Source: Eutrophocola sp964503965
GTDB lineage: Bacteria > Pseudomonadota > Gammaproteobacteria > Pseudomonadales > Pseudohongiellaceae
NCBI GenBank assembly: GCA_964503965.1
Contig: CAZDCK010000003.1
Location: forward strand, 1-64,000
Reading direction: 5' to 3'
DNA: 64,000 nucleotides
Shown here piece by piece: positions 7,893 to 16,484 of this stretch. The position numbers were made by a program, and so were the translations under genes. The notes beneath the pieces are model-generated. The model saw only the letters and a list, made by a program, of their open reading frames with translations. It was not told the DNA's origin and searched no databases. Numbering within the stretch: position 1 is the stretch's first letter; every line of letters starts with the position of its first letter.

Positions 7893-9167
7893 ATGGGCAA
7901 GCTGAAACTACACTGGCAAATATTGATTGCCATTATCCTTGCCGGTATTGCCGGCACACTGACAGGTACGGAAGGCAGTTTCCTGGGCATTACGTTTTAT
8001 TCTGCCTATGATTTCCTTGGTACCCTGTTCATGAATGCCCTGCGCATGATCATCGTTCCGTTGATTATGGCATCAATAATTGTGGGCATTGCAAGCCTGG
8101 GCAGTGGTAGCGACCTTGGGCGTCTTGGTGGCAAAACCCTGCTCTACTATGCCTTTTCCAGCACCATGGCCATTCTTATCGGCCTGTTTTTCGTCAACCT
8201 GTTTACTCCGGGGCTGTCCGGCGGGGAACCCGTAGGCGATGCGCTTAACCTGACGGTCGACAGCAATGAACTGGAATCCACCATGGTGCGTGTGGAGGGC
8301 CGTGGTGGTGGCGATATCGTGCAGATTTTCCTCCGTATGGTACCCACTAACATTGTGGCTGCGGCAGCAGACGGCCAGATGCTTGGCCTGATTTTTTTCA
8401 GCCTCGTGTTCGGCTATTTCATGACCCAGATCCCTGCAAAGCAAAGCGATGCCCTGTTGACTCTTTGGCGTGGCATTTCTGAAACCATGATGAAAATTAC
8501 CATGTGGGTCATGAAGTTTGCCCCCTATGGTGTTTTTGGCCTGGTGGCGGAGACAGTAGCGTCAACCGGGTTTGCGGCTTTCCGGCCATTGCTGGTGTTT
8601 TTTATAACGGTCTTGCTTGCGCTTGCGACCCATGCGTTTATTGCGTTACCGCTGGTGCTTAAATATGTGGCGAAAGTCAGGCCAACCCGACATTTCCAGG
8701 CGATGGCCCCTGCCACATTGATGGCTTTTTCCTCTGCGTCTTCCTCGGGCACTTTACCATTGACGATGGAATGCGTGGAAAAAAATGCGGGTGTTTCCGA
8801 GCGTACAACCAGCTTCGTATTACCACTGGGCGCAACCATCAATATGGATGGTACGGCATTGTATGAATGTGTCGCGGCTATCTTTCTGGCGCAGGCCTAT
8901 GGAATCGAAATGACTTTTGCGACCCAGTTCACCGTTGTGTTGATTGCTCTGCTCACATCCATTGGTGTTGCAGGTATTCCGGCAGCGAGCCTTGTCGCCA
9001 TCACCGTAATCCTGACAGCCATTGGTCTGCCGGTAGAAGCCATTGGCTTGCTGCTGGTTACTGACCGCGTACTGGATATGTGCAGAACATCGGTAAATAT
9101 CTTTTCCGATTCCTGTGGAGCGGTGATTATCGCGAAGAGTGAGAAAGAGACAGGAATACTTGAATAA
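7893..9167 (+). CDS. Dicarboxylate/amino acid:cation symporter (DAACS, GltP/DctA-like)
   Basis: 424 residues, inner membrane. The serine-rich hairpin FSSASSSGTLPLTMECV, the LPLGATINMDGTALYE segment (NMDGT sodium/substrate motif) and the final LLVTDRVLDMCRTSVNIFSD helix are the defining elements of the glutamate/aspartate/C4-dicarboxylate transporter family. Uptake is driven by sodium or protons. Arg in DRVLDMCRTSVN is in the position that in glutamate transporters contacts the acidic side chain, which suggests an acidic amino acid or dicarboxylate; the exact substrate is not settled. Divergent from ubiA. Confidence 0.93.
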   Translation: MGKLKLHWQILIAIILAGIAGTLTGTEGSFLGITFYSAYDFLGTLFMNALRMIIVPLIMASIIVGIASLGSGSDLGRLGGKTLLYYAFSSTMAILIGLFFVNLFTPGLSGGEPVGDALNLTVDSNELESTMVRVEGRGGGDIVQIFLRMVPTNIVAAAADGQMLGLIFFSLVFGYFMTQIPAKQSDALLTLWRGISETMMKITMWVMKFAPYGVFGLVAETVASTGFAAFRPLLVFFITVLLALATHAFIALPLVLKYVAKVRPTRHFQAMAPATLMAFSSASSSGTLPLTMECVEKNAGVSERTTSFVLPLGATINMDGTALYECVAAIFLAQAYGIEMTFATQFTVVLIALLTSIGVAGIPAASLVAITVILTAIGLPVEAIGLLLVTDRVLDMCRTSVNIFSDSCGAVIIAKSEKETGILE

Positions 9168-9196
9168 TGGTGGCTGCCTCCTTTTTATAAGATCTG

Positions 9197-9538
9197 TCAG
9201 GCTTTTTTCACAAATTCCGATTTCAGCTTCATGGCACCGATACCCTCTATCTTGCAGTCGATGTCATGATCCCCATCCACCAGGCGAATGTTTTTCACCT
9301 TGGTGCCTACCTTGACGACAGAGGATGATCCTTTCACTTTCAGGTCCTTGATCACGGTCACTGAATCGCCATCATTTAATATGGTGCCATGGGCGTCTGT
9401 AATAACAGGACCAGTGTCGTCACTTTCAGCAGAAGCGTTCCTGTCCCATTCATGGCCACATTCAGGACATATCAGTAAAGGACCATCTTCGTAAACGAAT
9501 TCGGAGTTGCATTTGGGACAAGGAGGGTAGCTACTCAA
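9197..9538 (-). CDS. Zinc-ribbon protein YjdM/PhnA-like
   Basis: 113 residues. The N-terminal zinc ribbon CPKCNSEFVYEDG...CPECGHEW is followed by an SH3-like domain (GDSVTVIKDLKVKGSSSVVKVGTKVKNI). This is the layout of E. coli YjdM (formerly PhnA), a cytoplasmic protein historically linked to phosphonate genes but without a proven phosphonate role. Convergent with the symporter gene, 29 bases away. Confidence 0.9.
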   Translation of the reverse strand: MSSYPPCPKCNSEFVYEDGPLLICPECGHEWDRNASAESDDTGPVITDAHGTILNDGDSVTVIKDLKVKGSSSVVKVGTKVKNIRLVDGDHDIDCKIEGIGAMKLKSEFVKKA

Positions 9539-9578
9539 TTTTTGCCTTATGACTTTCTACAAGTGAAATGGAGTCTGC

Positions 9579-9740
9579 TTACTTTGAAACCAGCCATAAT
9601 GCATGCACCATACCGGGAAAAAAGAAAAGGATGCAAAGTATGATATTGATGACCAGGTCTTTGCCTGCCCCGTTCTTCATGAATACGGCGATGGGAGCTA
9701 GAAAAATAGCCAGCAAAATCAGAATAAGCTTGTTATCCAT
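9579..9740 (-). CDS. YqaE/Pmp3 family small membrane protein
   Basis: 53 residues with two hydrophobic helices: MDNKLILILLAIFLAPIAVF and INIILCILFFFPGMVHALWL. This is the UPF0057/Pmp3 proteolipid pattern, including the short charged turn between helices. Pmp3 proteins are linked to membrane potential and salt or cold stress in other organisms. The start at 9740 follows GGAG at good distance; the open frame continues far upstream but only the last 53 residues belong to the family. Confidence 0.85.
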   Translation of the reverse strand: MDNKLILILLAIFLAPIAVFMKNGAGKDLVINIILCILFFFPGMVHALWLVSK

Positions 9741-9820
9741 TAGCATAACTCCAGGCATTGTTTGTAGATGTTCCCGCAGTATAACGCGTATAGACAGTTC
9801 CAGTCCTGAAACCTGATTGA

Positions 9821-10780
9821 TTAGCGTTTTAACCAGAGTTTGACCACCCGGTTCCACCACATGATTGTTCCGGTGACAAACATCGCTGCCGGTGCCAGTC
9901 CGAAGAGAGCCCAGGTTGCCTTGACAGCCTGGTCGCAAAAGCCGGGGCCATCACAGAACAGGCCAATCCCATTGATACGTCCGAAATGGAAAAAAGCCAG
10001 CCAGTAAAGAATCTTGTCTATGGGACGTTCACCGGGATTGTGGTTCCCGAATTCAAAAGTACGGTCCGCCCAGGCGTGAAAGGACTGGGGAAAACATAGA
10101 TAAATACCGCTCAGAGCAAAGATCATGATGAAGGCAAAGGTCCAGAACCCCATCATGCTGTGAAGATCCCAGTTGAAGCGCTTCCAGCCAACACCACGAT
10201 GTATGACCAGGCTGCGTTTCCAGCGTTTTCTTCCGGGCCACCAGATCACCAGGCCGGTCATCGCCACGATGGCAATCGCTATTGCCCCGATTCCATTAAT
10301 AATTTGCCCGGTCCGTCCCGCAAGAAAATTGTCATGAATCTCGATCAGTCCAGAGACCAGCATTACGCCCGTGGACACGGCTTTGCCAACATCCTCACCG
10401 GTATTGGGGTCAAAGAGCCGCTCAATGGTTCTGCCATCCCTGGAAAGCCAAATAACCGTGGCATAGCCGGGATTGTAATGGGGCGATATTCTTGAAACCG
10501 TATAGTCTGGATATTGCCTAAGAGCTGCATTTTTTAAGGCATCCTCACTCAGGGCAGGACCGGGATCACTTGTAATATAGGGGTCAGGTGTCACCCAGAC
10601 GTATAGCTCATTTCGATAAACCAGCACACTACCGGTTACGCTGATAAAAAAGACATAGAGACCAAGGGCAATACCGCTCCATAAATGGATCTGAAAAAGG
10701 GCTTTTCGCAGGGGCTGGCGTTGCGGATGATTGAGCCAGTGATGCCACAGGTGCTTCTTGTTTGGTTCGGAATTTTTCAT
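9821..10780 (-). CDS. PepSY-associated transmembrane protein
   Basis: 319 residues. The opening KALFQIHLWSGIALGLYVFFISVTGSVLVYRNEL is the classic first helix of PepSY_TM proteins, followed by a periplasmic PepSY-like region (TVSRISPHYNPGYATVIWLS), the helix AIAIVAMTGLVIWWPGRKRWKRSL, and further helices ending near the C-terminus. Relatives include ferric-reductase-like and siderophore-utilisation membrane proteins, often next to TonB-dependent receptors. Here no receptor is adjacent, so the link to iron is an inference from the family and from a possible Fur-like site upstream. Confidence 0.88.
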   Translation of the reverse strand: MKNSEPNKKHLWHHWLNHPQRQPLRKALFQIHLWSGIALGLYVFFISVTGSVLVYRNELYVWVTPDPYITSDPGPALSEDALKNAALRQYPDYTVSRISPHYNPGYATVIWLSRDGRTIERLFDPNTGEDVGKAVSTGVMLVSGLIEIHDNFLAGRTGQIINGIGAIAIAIVAMTGLVIWWPGRKRWKRSLVIHRGVGWKRFNWDLHSMMGFWTFAFIMIFALSGIYLCFPQSFHAWADRTFEFGNHNPGERPIDKILYWLAFFHFGRINGIGLFCDGPGFCDQAVKATWALFGLAPAAMFVTGTIMWWNRVVKLWLKR

Positions 10781-11126
10781 TTTTCCAGCATAACGTGGAT
10801 GACGTCAGCCTACTTGATAATCATCAATTTTTTCCAGAATTCCACAGGTAAGAATCATATCTGTTTTCATTACTGCGCATGAAATTACTTGTTTCCTAAT
10901 CATGAGTAATTGTTTTTCCTTTTTTCCAGCAGCAGACATCTGCAAAGAAATTTAGCTGCTATTGTATTTCTTAGCATAATGATGGTGGTAAGCGATATGC
11001 AAGAAGCCTTGATTGGTTTCAAGGAAATTAAAGGAGTTATCTTGCAGAGTATTTTTCATGATCAATTGGAAATCATTGGAGCCAGGACGACATGTCCTCC
11101 GACGTCAATGGATTATGTAAATACAA
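10781..11126. other. 346-bp gene-free stretch, AT-rich, with a possible Fur-like site
   Basis: No credible gene was found; short frames here have no family features. The stretch lies between the divergent-side promoter region of the PepSY gene and the 3' end of an SDR gene. At 10814-10827 TTGATAATCATCAA is an inverted repeat resembling half of a Fur box, about 35-45 bases upstream of the PepSY gene start. The rest contains T-rich tracts but no clear hairpin. Confidence 0.4.
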
Positions 11127-11906
11127 TTACTTGGCCAGACAGCCACCATCAGCGACCAGCATCATTCCGTTGATGAAGTTTGAAGCGGCGGAGGCCAGAA
11201 AAATGGCAGGGCCCTTGATTTCATCGGCATCGGCAAAACGTCCCTGGGGCGTGAACGCATTGATTGTGGCAACAAAATCCGGGTCATCAAAAGGACCAAG
11301 TTTGGTGCCATAAAATCCGGGGCAGATGGCATTTACGTTAATACCCTTAGGGGCATACTCCAGTGCCATTTCTTTTGTCAGGTTTACAATAGCGCCTTTG
11401 CTGGCCGCATAGGCGGGCGCCGGAAAGACACTGGATGTTCCTGCCAGCCCCCACATGGACGCAATATTGATCACCTTGCCACTGCCCCGCTCAACCATGT
11501 GTTCGAGTACCGGCCTGGAGCAGTTGAATGTCCCGTGCAGGTTGATGTCGATGACCTTGTGCCAGGACTCCTCGCTGGTTTCATGAACCTGGCCTGGGTC
11601 CGGATCTCCGATGCCCGCATTATTAACCAGTATATCGATCTTTCCAAAGGCCTCCAGGGCCTCTTTCACAAGATTGCGTGCATGCTTGGGTTTTCGTACA
11701 TCACATTCGCAGGTGTGCACAGTGCCACCGATTGCTTCAATGTTGGCAGCTGTCTCCTTGAGGCCATCCGTGTCAATATCGCCGATGACAACAGAAGCGC
11801 CCGCTTCGGCAAAACCTGTTGCCATCATGGCGCCCAAGCCCCCACCTGCCCCTGTAATGACGGCCACCTGGCCATGAAGACTGAAAATATCCGGATATTT
11901 TTGCAT
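11127..11906 (-). CDS. SDR family oxidoreductase (classical short-chain dehydrogenase)
   Basis: 259 residues. The cofactor motif TGAGGGLGAMMA, the NNAG motif, a catalytic Ser, and YAASK (Tyr-x-x-x-Lys) are all intact, followed by PGFYGTKLG. Asp in VVIGDIDTD after the second strand favours NAD over NADP. Likely oxidises or reduces a secondary alcohol or ketone; the substrate is not visible. Start at 11906 chosen from a GGGAAA ribosome site and the family N-terminus; the frame runs further upstream. Lies downstream of a second SDR gene in the same direction. Confidence 0.88.
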   Translation of the reverse strand: MQKYPDIFSLHGQVAVITGAGGGLGAMMATGFAEAGASVVIGDIDTDGLKETAANIEAIGGTVHTCECDVRKPKHARNLVKEALEAFGKIDILVNNAGIGDPDPGQVHETSEESWHKVIDINLHGTFNCSRPVLEHMVERGSGKVINIASMWGLAGTSSVFPAPAYAASKGAIVNLTKEMALEYAPKGINVNAICPGFYGTKLGPFDDPDFVATINAFTPQGRFADADEIKGPAIFLASAASNFINGMMLVADGGCLAK

Positions 11907-11998
11907 TAAAGTTTCCCTAGCTGATCTTGTTATTTTTAGTAACAGTTTGGGGGAAAGACCGGGTTGGTGCAACCGGGAATCGGCTGGATGCGTTTTGT

Positions 11999-12703
11999 TT
12001 ACCAGGACTCCGCGCTGGTGCGCAGGTCTACTTCGAAGGTCCAGGCTGAAGGATGCTGTTTCGACAGGTTGAAATAGGTTTCGGCAATGGCATCGGCTTG
12101 TAGAAAGAAGCTATCAGGCTTATCTGGAAAGCGGGACCTGGCCAAGTCACTGTCGATAATTCCGTCAATGATCACTAGTGCCACATGAATTCCTTGAGTG
12201 CCCAGAGAGCGCGCCAGGGACTGGGCGAGGTGGCGTTGTGCCCCTTTGGCTGAACTGAAGGCGGCAAAGTTGGCGCCACCTCGCAGGGAAGCCGTGGCGC
12301 CTGTTACCAGCAGGCTACCACCCCCATTTTTAACCATGACCGGGGCTGTCTCCTGCGCAACCGTGAGCAGACCCAGGGTGTTGAGTCGCCAGGCTTCCTC
12401 AAAATCCCCGACTGTCGCATCCATTGCTGTGCCGAAAACACCTTTGCCGGCGTTATAGATTACAACGGTGGGTGGGCCCAACGATTCATGAATGGAGGCA
12501 AAGGTGGATTGGATGGATTCCGGGTCAGACAGGTCGCAGGTAAAGGGAACAATATCCTGATTGTCCGCAGCATAATCCTGCAGACGCTCAAGATTCCTGG
12601 CCAGAATGGCTACCTGGTAGCCTTGAGTGAGAAATTTCCTGGTAAATGCCATACCGTTACCGGGGCCGACACCGGCAACAATGCACAAAGGTTTATTTGC
12701 CAT
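11999..12703 (-). CDS. SDR-fold protein with Phe at the catalytic Tyr position
   Basis: 234 residues. The N-terminus CIVAGVGPGNGMAFTRKF is a glycine-rich cofactor loop and VVIYNAGKG the NAG motif, but the active-site motif reads FSSAK instead of Tyr-x-x-x-Lys. It belongs to an SDR subgroup I know mostly as uncharacterised. Without the Tyr the usual proton relay is lost, so it may bind cofactor without classical dehydrogenase activity. It starts two bases after the stop of the secreted protein gene at 12706, which implies co-transcription. Confidence 0.8.
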   Translation of the reverse strand: MANKPLCIVAGVGPGNGMAFTRKFLTQGYQVAILARNLERLQDYAADNQDIVPFTCDLSDPESIQSTFASIHESLGPPTVVIYNAGKGVFGTAMDATVGDFEEAWRLNTLGLLTVAQETAPVMVKNGGGSLLVTGATASLRGGANFAAFSSAKGAQRHLAQSLARSLGTQGIHVALVIIDGIIDSDLARSRFPDKPDSFFLQADAIAETYFNLSKQHPSAWTFEVDLRTSAESW

Positions 12704-12705
12704 GG

Positions 12706-13209
12706 TTAGGGTTTCTCCTGTTTGTCATACACCAGGCTGAAAGTATCAGGATTACCTTTTTCGTTGGTTATATTGATATTTATTGTCATTCGGCTACCGT
12801 TCTCGGAGTAAACCCGGGTACCGGAACCCAGCACTTCCCCATCAGAGAGATTGGCCCATTCAGTGGTATTGTTATCGATAATGGTTTCAGTGAATTCACG
12901 GGACGAAAGAGTGCCCGTGGCCTGCAGTTCTGCCAGTAAAGGCGAGTCGTATTCAGGGTAGCGTTGGCCATCGGTTCTGCCAGTAAACTGAAGGAAACCC
13001 GGAGAGCCATCAGCATTTACCCATACTGCAAGGCCAAGGATCAGGCCATCGTCGCGCAGGCTGTATTGACGTACGTCCATCCGGGGCGGGTTCATTCTGG
13101 TGTCGGAGGCCTCAGCGTTAAGGGTCCAGGTGCCAAGAATGGGATGATCTTCCTGGGCGAATATACCGGAACAGGCGAAAAGAAGAATACAGGCTGAAAT
13201 ACCTTTCAT
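12706..13209 (-). CDS. Small secreted protein, lipocalin-like beta protein of unknown function
   Basis: 167 residues. The signal peptide MKGISACILLFACSGIFAQ is likely cleaved after FAQ. The mature part opens HPILGTWTLNAEASD, a wording frequent in small periplasmic beta-barrel proteins whose strands alternate with acidic turns, and continues with RVYSENGSRMTININITNEKG. I do not know a function. It is the first gene before two SDR genes and may share their transcript; it lies 70 bases downstream of the M20 peptidase gene. Confidence 0.6.
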   Translation of the reverse strand: MKGISACILLFACSGIFAQEDHPILGTWTLNAEASDTRMNPPRMDVRQYSLRDDGLILGLAVWVNADGSPGFLQFTGRTDGQRYPEYDSPLLAELQATGTLSSREFTETIIDNNTTEWANLSDGEVLGSGTRVYSENGSRMTININITNEKGNPDTFSLVYDKQEKP

Positions 13210-13279
13210 GTTTTAACAGTTCCTACATTGGTGAAGAGAAGTCCAAGTGTAAGGACAAATTGAGGCCAGGGTAACCCGC

Positions 13280-14584
13280 TTACTGGTCCAGCAGCCGATA
13301 CATCAGGACCGCAGCCCGTTTAGCCTGGTTTGGGAGTGCTGCCAGTACACCGGTTTCCTCTATGGTGTGACCTGCCGTGCCTGACATCCCCAGACCATCG
13401 ATTGCCATGTCTACATGGGCGGCTGTGAAAGAGATATCGGAGGCACCGGCATTGAGTGGATTCACCGCTTCCACAGCACCAAGGCCAAGGTCCTGGCTGG
13501 CCTGGCTGTACAGTGACAGCAGTTGCCGGTTTCCAGCAGTCGGGGCCAGGGGCGGGTAGCCCTCATCAAAACTGATGCTGGCAGAGGTATGGGGTAAATT
13601 ATCGGTAATCAGGCCGCGCATAGTCTCTTGCACACGGCTCAGTTGTTCAGGTGATATGGCACGGATGTCACCGGTAATTATGGCTTTCTCTGCCACCACA
13701 TTATTCTTGCCAAAGGTTGTGCCACTATTGCTGGCCCTGTCATGGGTCACTGTAGTACCCCCCATGATACGGCCGGGATTGAAAGTGAGCAGTTCCTCAC
13801 GACGAAGAGTTGTGTAGAAATCCATGAGAATACGTGATGCTTCGTAAATGGCACCAGCACCCACGTGCTCCTGGAACACCTGGGATGAATGGGCTGGTTT
13901 TCCGATGACCTCCAGCGTCCAACCGCTGGAAGAGCGTCGTGAAATATTGGCGGTTTCAGGCTTGCCGTCACCATTTTCAAAACCCAGGGCGATATCAGCC
14001 CATTGCGCAGCCTCTATGAGGTGGCCCTTGGACAGTGACAGTGGTCGTCCGCTCAACTCCTCATCACCGGTCATAATCACGGTGATATCCATGTCGGCCA
14101 AAAGACCCACACCATCAAGTGCCCTGAGAGCCTGTAGCATGATTATGTTACCGCCTTTCATGTCCGAGATACCCGGCCCTCTTGCCAGGCCGCCGCCAAG
14201 GTCTTCATAGGTCTGGAAGGGGCTGTCCGGCTCAAAGACAGTATCCAGGTGGCCTATGAGCAGCAGCTTTGGTCCATCACCTTCCACATGGTGGTCTGCG
14301 ACCAGGTGACCTGCCCGTTCCCAGGAGGCACCGCCTTCAAATCGGGCGTCAAAACCCAGTGCCGTGAACTCAGGAATCAATGCATCTGCAACCGCTTTTA
14401 CACCATCAAAATTCATGGTGCCGCTGTTGATATTGACTATATCAACGAGCAGCTCCATGGCAGAGGCATTAGTCCGATCGATATGTGACACCATAGCCTG
14501 CTCGATAGTATCGAGTTCCGCCACGGAGGCTGCCGGCAACAATGCCACAAACAGGCTAATGGAAAAAATGCATTTATAAATCAT
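13280..14584 (-). CDS. Secreted M20 family zinc peptidase (carboxypeptidase G-like)
   Basis: 434 residues. A signal peptide (MIYKCIFSISLFVALLPAAS, cleaved near VAE) sends it to the periplasm. IGHLDTVF, SDMKGG, TGDEELSG and GFENGDG give the metal ligands and the Glu base of M20 peptidases; PLNAGASDISF and GMSGTAGHT come from the C-terminal part. The two-domain layout with an inserted dimerisation domain (PAHSSQVFQEHVGAGAIYEA) matches glutamate carboxypeptidase-type M20A enzymes. Start at ATG 14584 preferred over GTG 14596 because AGGTG lies at good spacing. Confidence 0.88.
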   Translation of the reverse strand: MIYKCIFSISLFVALLPAASVAELDTIEQAMVSHIDRTNASAMELLVDIVNINSGTMNFDGVKAVADALIPEFTALGFDARFEGGASWERAGHLVADHHVEGDGPKLLLIGHLDTVFEPDSPFQTYEDLGGGLARGPGISDMKGGNIIMLQALRALDGVGLLADMDITVIMTGDEELSGRPLSLSKGHLIEAAQWADIALGFENGDGKPETANISRRSSSGWTLEVIGKPAHSSQVFQEHVGAGAIYEASRILMDFYTTLRREELLTFNPGRIMGGTTVTHDRASNSGTTFGKNNVVAEKAIITGDIRAISPEQLSRVQETMRGLITDNLPHTSASISFDEGYPPLAPTAGNRQLLSLYSQASQDLGLGAVEAVNPLNAGASDISFTAAHVDMAIDGLGMSGTAGHTIEETGVLAALPNQAKRAAVLMYRLLDQ

Positions 14585-14626
14585 GGGATCAGGCACCTGT
14601 AACAGGATGAAGGTCTTCTGCCCCCA

Positions 14627-15979
14627 CTATTGATGGCGGTAGACAGCCCGTTCATGAGAAAAAGCCTTGAAGCCGAAGTGGCCGTGATAGCTGCCCATGC
14701 CACTGCCATTGACACCACCAAAGGGTAAATTGTTTTCCAGGTAGTGGGAGAATACACCATTGACTGTTACACCCCCGGAGGATGTACGTTTGAGCACTGC
14801 ATCAACGTTGCCCGGGTTGGGGGAATATACATAAAGTGCCAGGGGCTTGTCCCTGCTCTCGATGTATTCGATGGCCTCGTCCAGGTTTTTGTAGGTCATT
14901 ACCGGCAATACAGGCCCGAATATTTCCTCTTGCAGGATAGCCATATCCGGGGTCGCGTCTGTAAGCAGGGTCGGGTGCACAGTAAGGTCGCTGTCTTCCA
15001 GCTCGCCGCCAACGGCCACGGTTGCCCCCTTGGATACGGCATCATCGAACAGGCCTTTTACCCGGGCGAAATTTTGTGGATTTACGATCTGTGCAATACC
15101 TTCCTTGTTGATCTGACCGTTCTCGTCATAGAGATTTTCCTGCACTTTGGCCTTGAACGTATTGATCAGTGTCTCCTTCTGGTCCTCTTTCACGAACACA
15201 TAGTCCGGGCAGATACAGGCCTGGCCACCATTAAACTGCTTGGCACCGGCAAGATCTGTGGCGACTTTTTCCACATCAGCGCCGTCATCGATAATCACAG
15301 GTGACTTGCCGCCCAGTTCCAGTGTGACGGTGGCCAGGTGCCGCGCCGCTGCCGCCATAACCAGTTTGCCCACACGGGTGCTGCCGGTAAAAAAGATATG
15401 GTTGAAGGGCAGCTCCAGCAGTGCAGTGGCCACATCCACTTCGCCTTCGAACAGAGCTACCTCATATTCCTCAAACGCTTCATCAATGATTTTGGCGGCT
15501 ACGCTGGCCGTCGCGGGGCACAGGTCTGTCAGTTTAACCATGCAGCAATTGCCGGCAGCTATCGCAGCGGCCAATGGGCCCAGTACCAGACCCAAGGGAA
15601 AGTTCCATGGGCCGAGGATGAGGCACACGCCGCGCGCTTCATAGACAATCTCTGCCTTGTCATCCGGATTCATCGAAGTGGGCACTTCCACCGGGCTCAT
15701 CCAGGCATCGAGGTTATCGATATTGCGTTGGATATTACCCGTCACGTTAAGGACTTCAGTGATGCGGATTTCCTGTTCCGGTTTGCGTGTGTCCTGACGC
15801 ACGGCCGCGACGATGTCGTCAGCATGCTTTTCTACCGCATCTTTCAGCTTCTGGAGGAGCGCCCTGCGGTCTTCAGCAGAGGAAGCCTTCATGGTCCACT
15901 GGTGTTTCTGTTGAAGGGCAAAGATGCGATTGATTTGGGCGTTTACATCGGAGAAGTTAGGGGTAGCAGGGGCAGACAT
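14627..15979 (-). CDS. NAD(P)-dependent aldehyde dehydrogenase, class 3/coniferyl-aldehyde type
   Basis: 450 residues, short for an ALDH as in the class 3 group. FTGSTRVGKLVM is the cofactor loop, VTLELGGKSPVI carries the general-base Glu and FNGGQACICPDYVFV the catalytic Cys; QEEIFGPVLPVM and NLPFGGVNGSGMG are further family blocks. It oxidises an aldehyde to the acid; related enzymes act on long-chain or aromatic aldehydes. It may complement the PQQ alcohol dehydrogenase downstream at 18.8 kb, but no direct operon link exists. Confidence 0.9.
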   Translation of the reverse strand: MSAPATPNFSDVNAQINRIFALQQKHQWTMKASSAEDRRALLQKLKDAVEKHADDIVAAVRQDTRKPEQEIRITEVLNVTGNIQRNIDNLDAWMSPVEVPTSMNPDDKAEIVYEARGVCLILGPWNFPLGLVLGPLAAAIAAGNCCMVKLTDLCPATASVAAKIIDEAFEEYEVALFEGEVDVATALLELPFNHIFFTGSTRVGKLVMAAAARHLATVTLELGGKSPVIIDDGADVEKVATDLAGAKQFNGGQACICPDYVFVKEDQKETLINTFKAKVQENLYDENGQINKEGIAQIVNPQNFARVKGLFDDAVSKGATVAVGGELEDSDLTVHPTLLTDATPDMAILQEEIFGPVLPVMTYKNLDEAIEYIESRDKPLALYVYSPNPGNVDAVLKRTSSGGVTVNGVFSHYLENNLPFGGVNGSGMGSYHGHFGFKAFSHERAVYRHQ

Positions 15980-16109
15980 CAGGGCTCCTCAGGAGTTTGG
16001 TGATAATTAGGTGAATGAACTGGTGAATTATACGTTATTGGCAGAAGAGAAGTTTTCTGTTTCAGTTATGGATCAGTTCCAAAAAAGACAGCTTAACAGT
16101 CTTTCCCGA

Positions 16110-16421
16110 TTAAACCGGGGATACCAGTTTCAGTCCTACGATACCTGAAACAATTAGTAGCAGGCAAAAGACCCTTAGGAGTTCCCGGGATTCCCCAAGA
16201 AACAGCATACCCAGTATTGCGATGCCAACAGCGCCGATGCCTGTCCAGACAGCATAAGCAGTTCCGACGGGAATAGTTTTCATGGCGACTGATAGCAGCC
16301 AGAAGCTGGCCGCCATAGCGATGATTGTCAGCACCGATGGTACAAGCCTGGAAAAGCCCTCCGTATATTTCAGCCCTATCGCCCAGCCGCACTCAAACAA
16401 TCCGGCGACGACTAAATACAT
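16110..16421 (-). CDS. sugE: SMR family efflux protein, SugE/Gdx type
   Basis: 103 residues and four hydrophobic helices. The segments GLKYTEGFSRLVPS and MKTIPVGTAYAVWTGIGAVG, with the essential Glu in VVAGLFECGWAIGLKYT, identify the Gdx/SugE branch, which exports guanidinium (and some quaternary ammonium compounds) in exchange for protons as an antiparallel dimer. The N-terminus is two to three residues shorter than in E. coli and no upstream ATG exists in frame. No guanidine riboswitch was recognised in the 130 bases upstream. Confidence 0.9.
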   Translation of the reverse strand: MYLVVAGLFECGWAIGLKYTEGFSRLVPSVLTIIAMAASFWLLSVAMKTIPVGTAYAVWTGIGAVGIAILGMLFLGESRELLRVFCLLLIVSGIVGLKLVSPV

Positions 16422-16484
16422 CCAAGCGATAGTGTATGTCCTGTAATTGGTAAAAATATAAAGTGATGTTGAAGAATGTACTGC

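Noticed and set aside
15338..16003. 221-residue plus-strand frame opposite the aldehyde dehydrogenase
   Set aside because: Shadow of the ALDH gene, whose catalytic motifs are on the minus strand.
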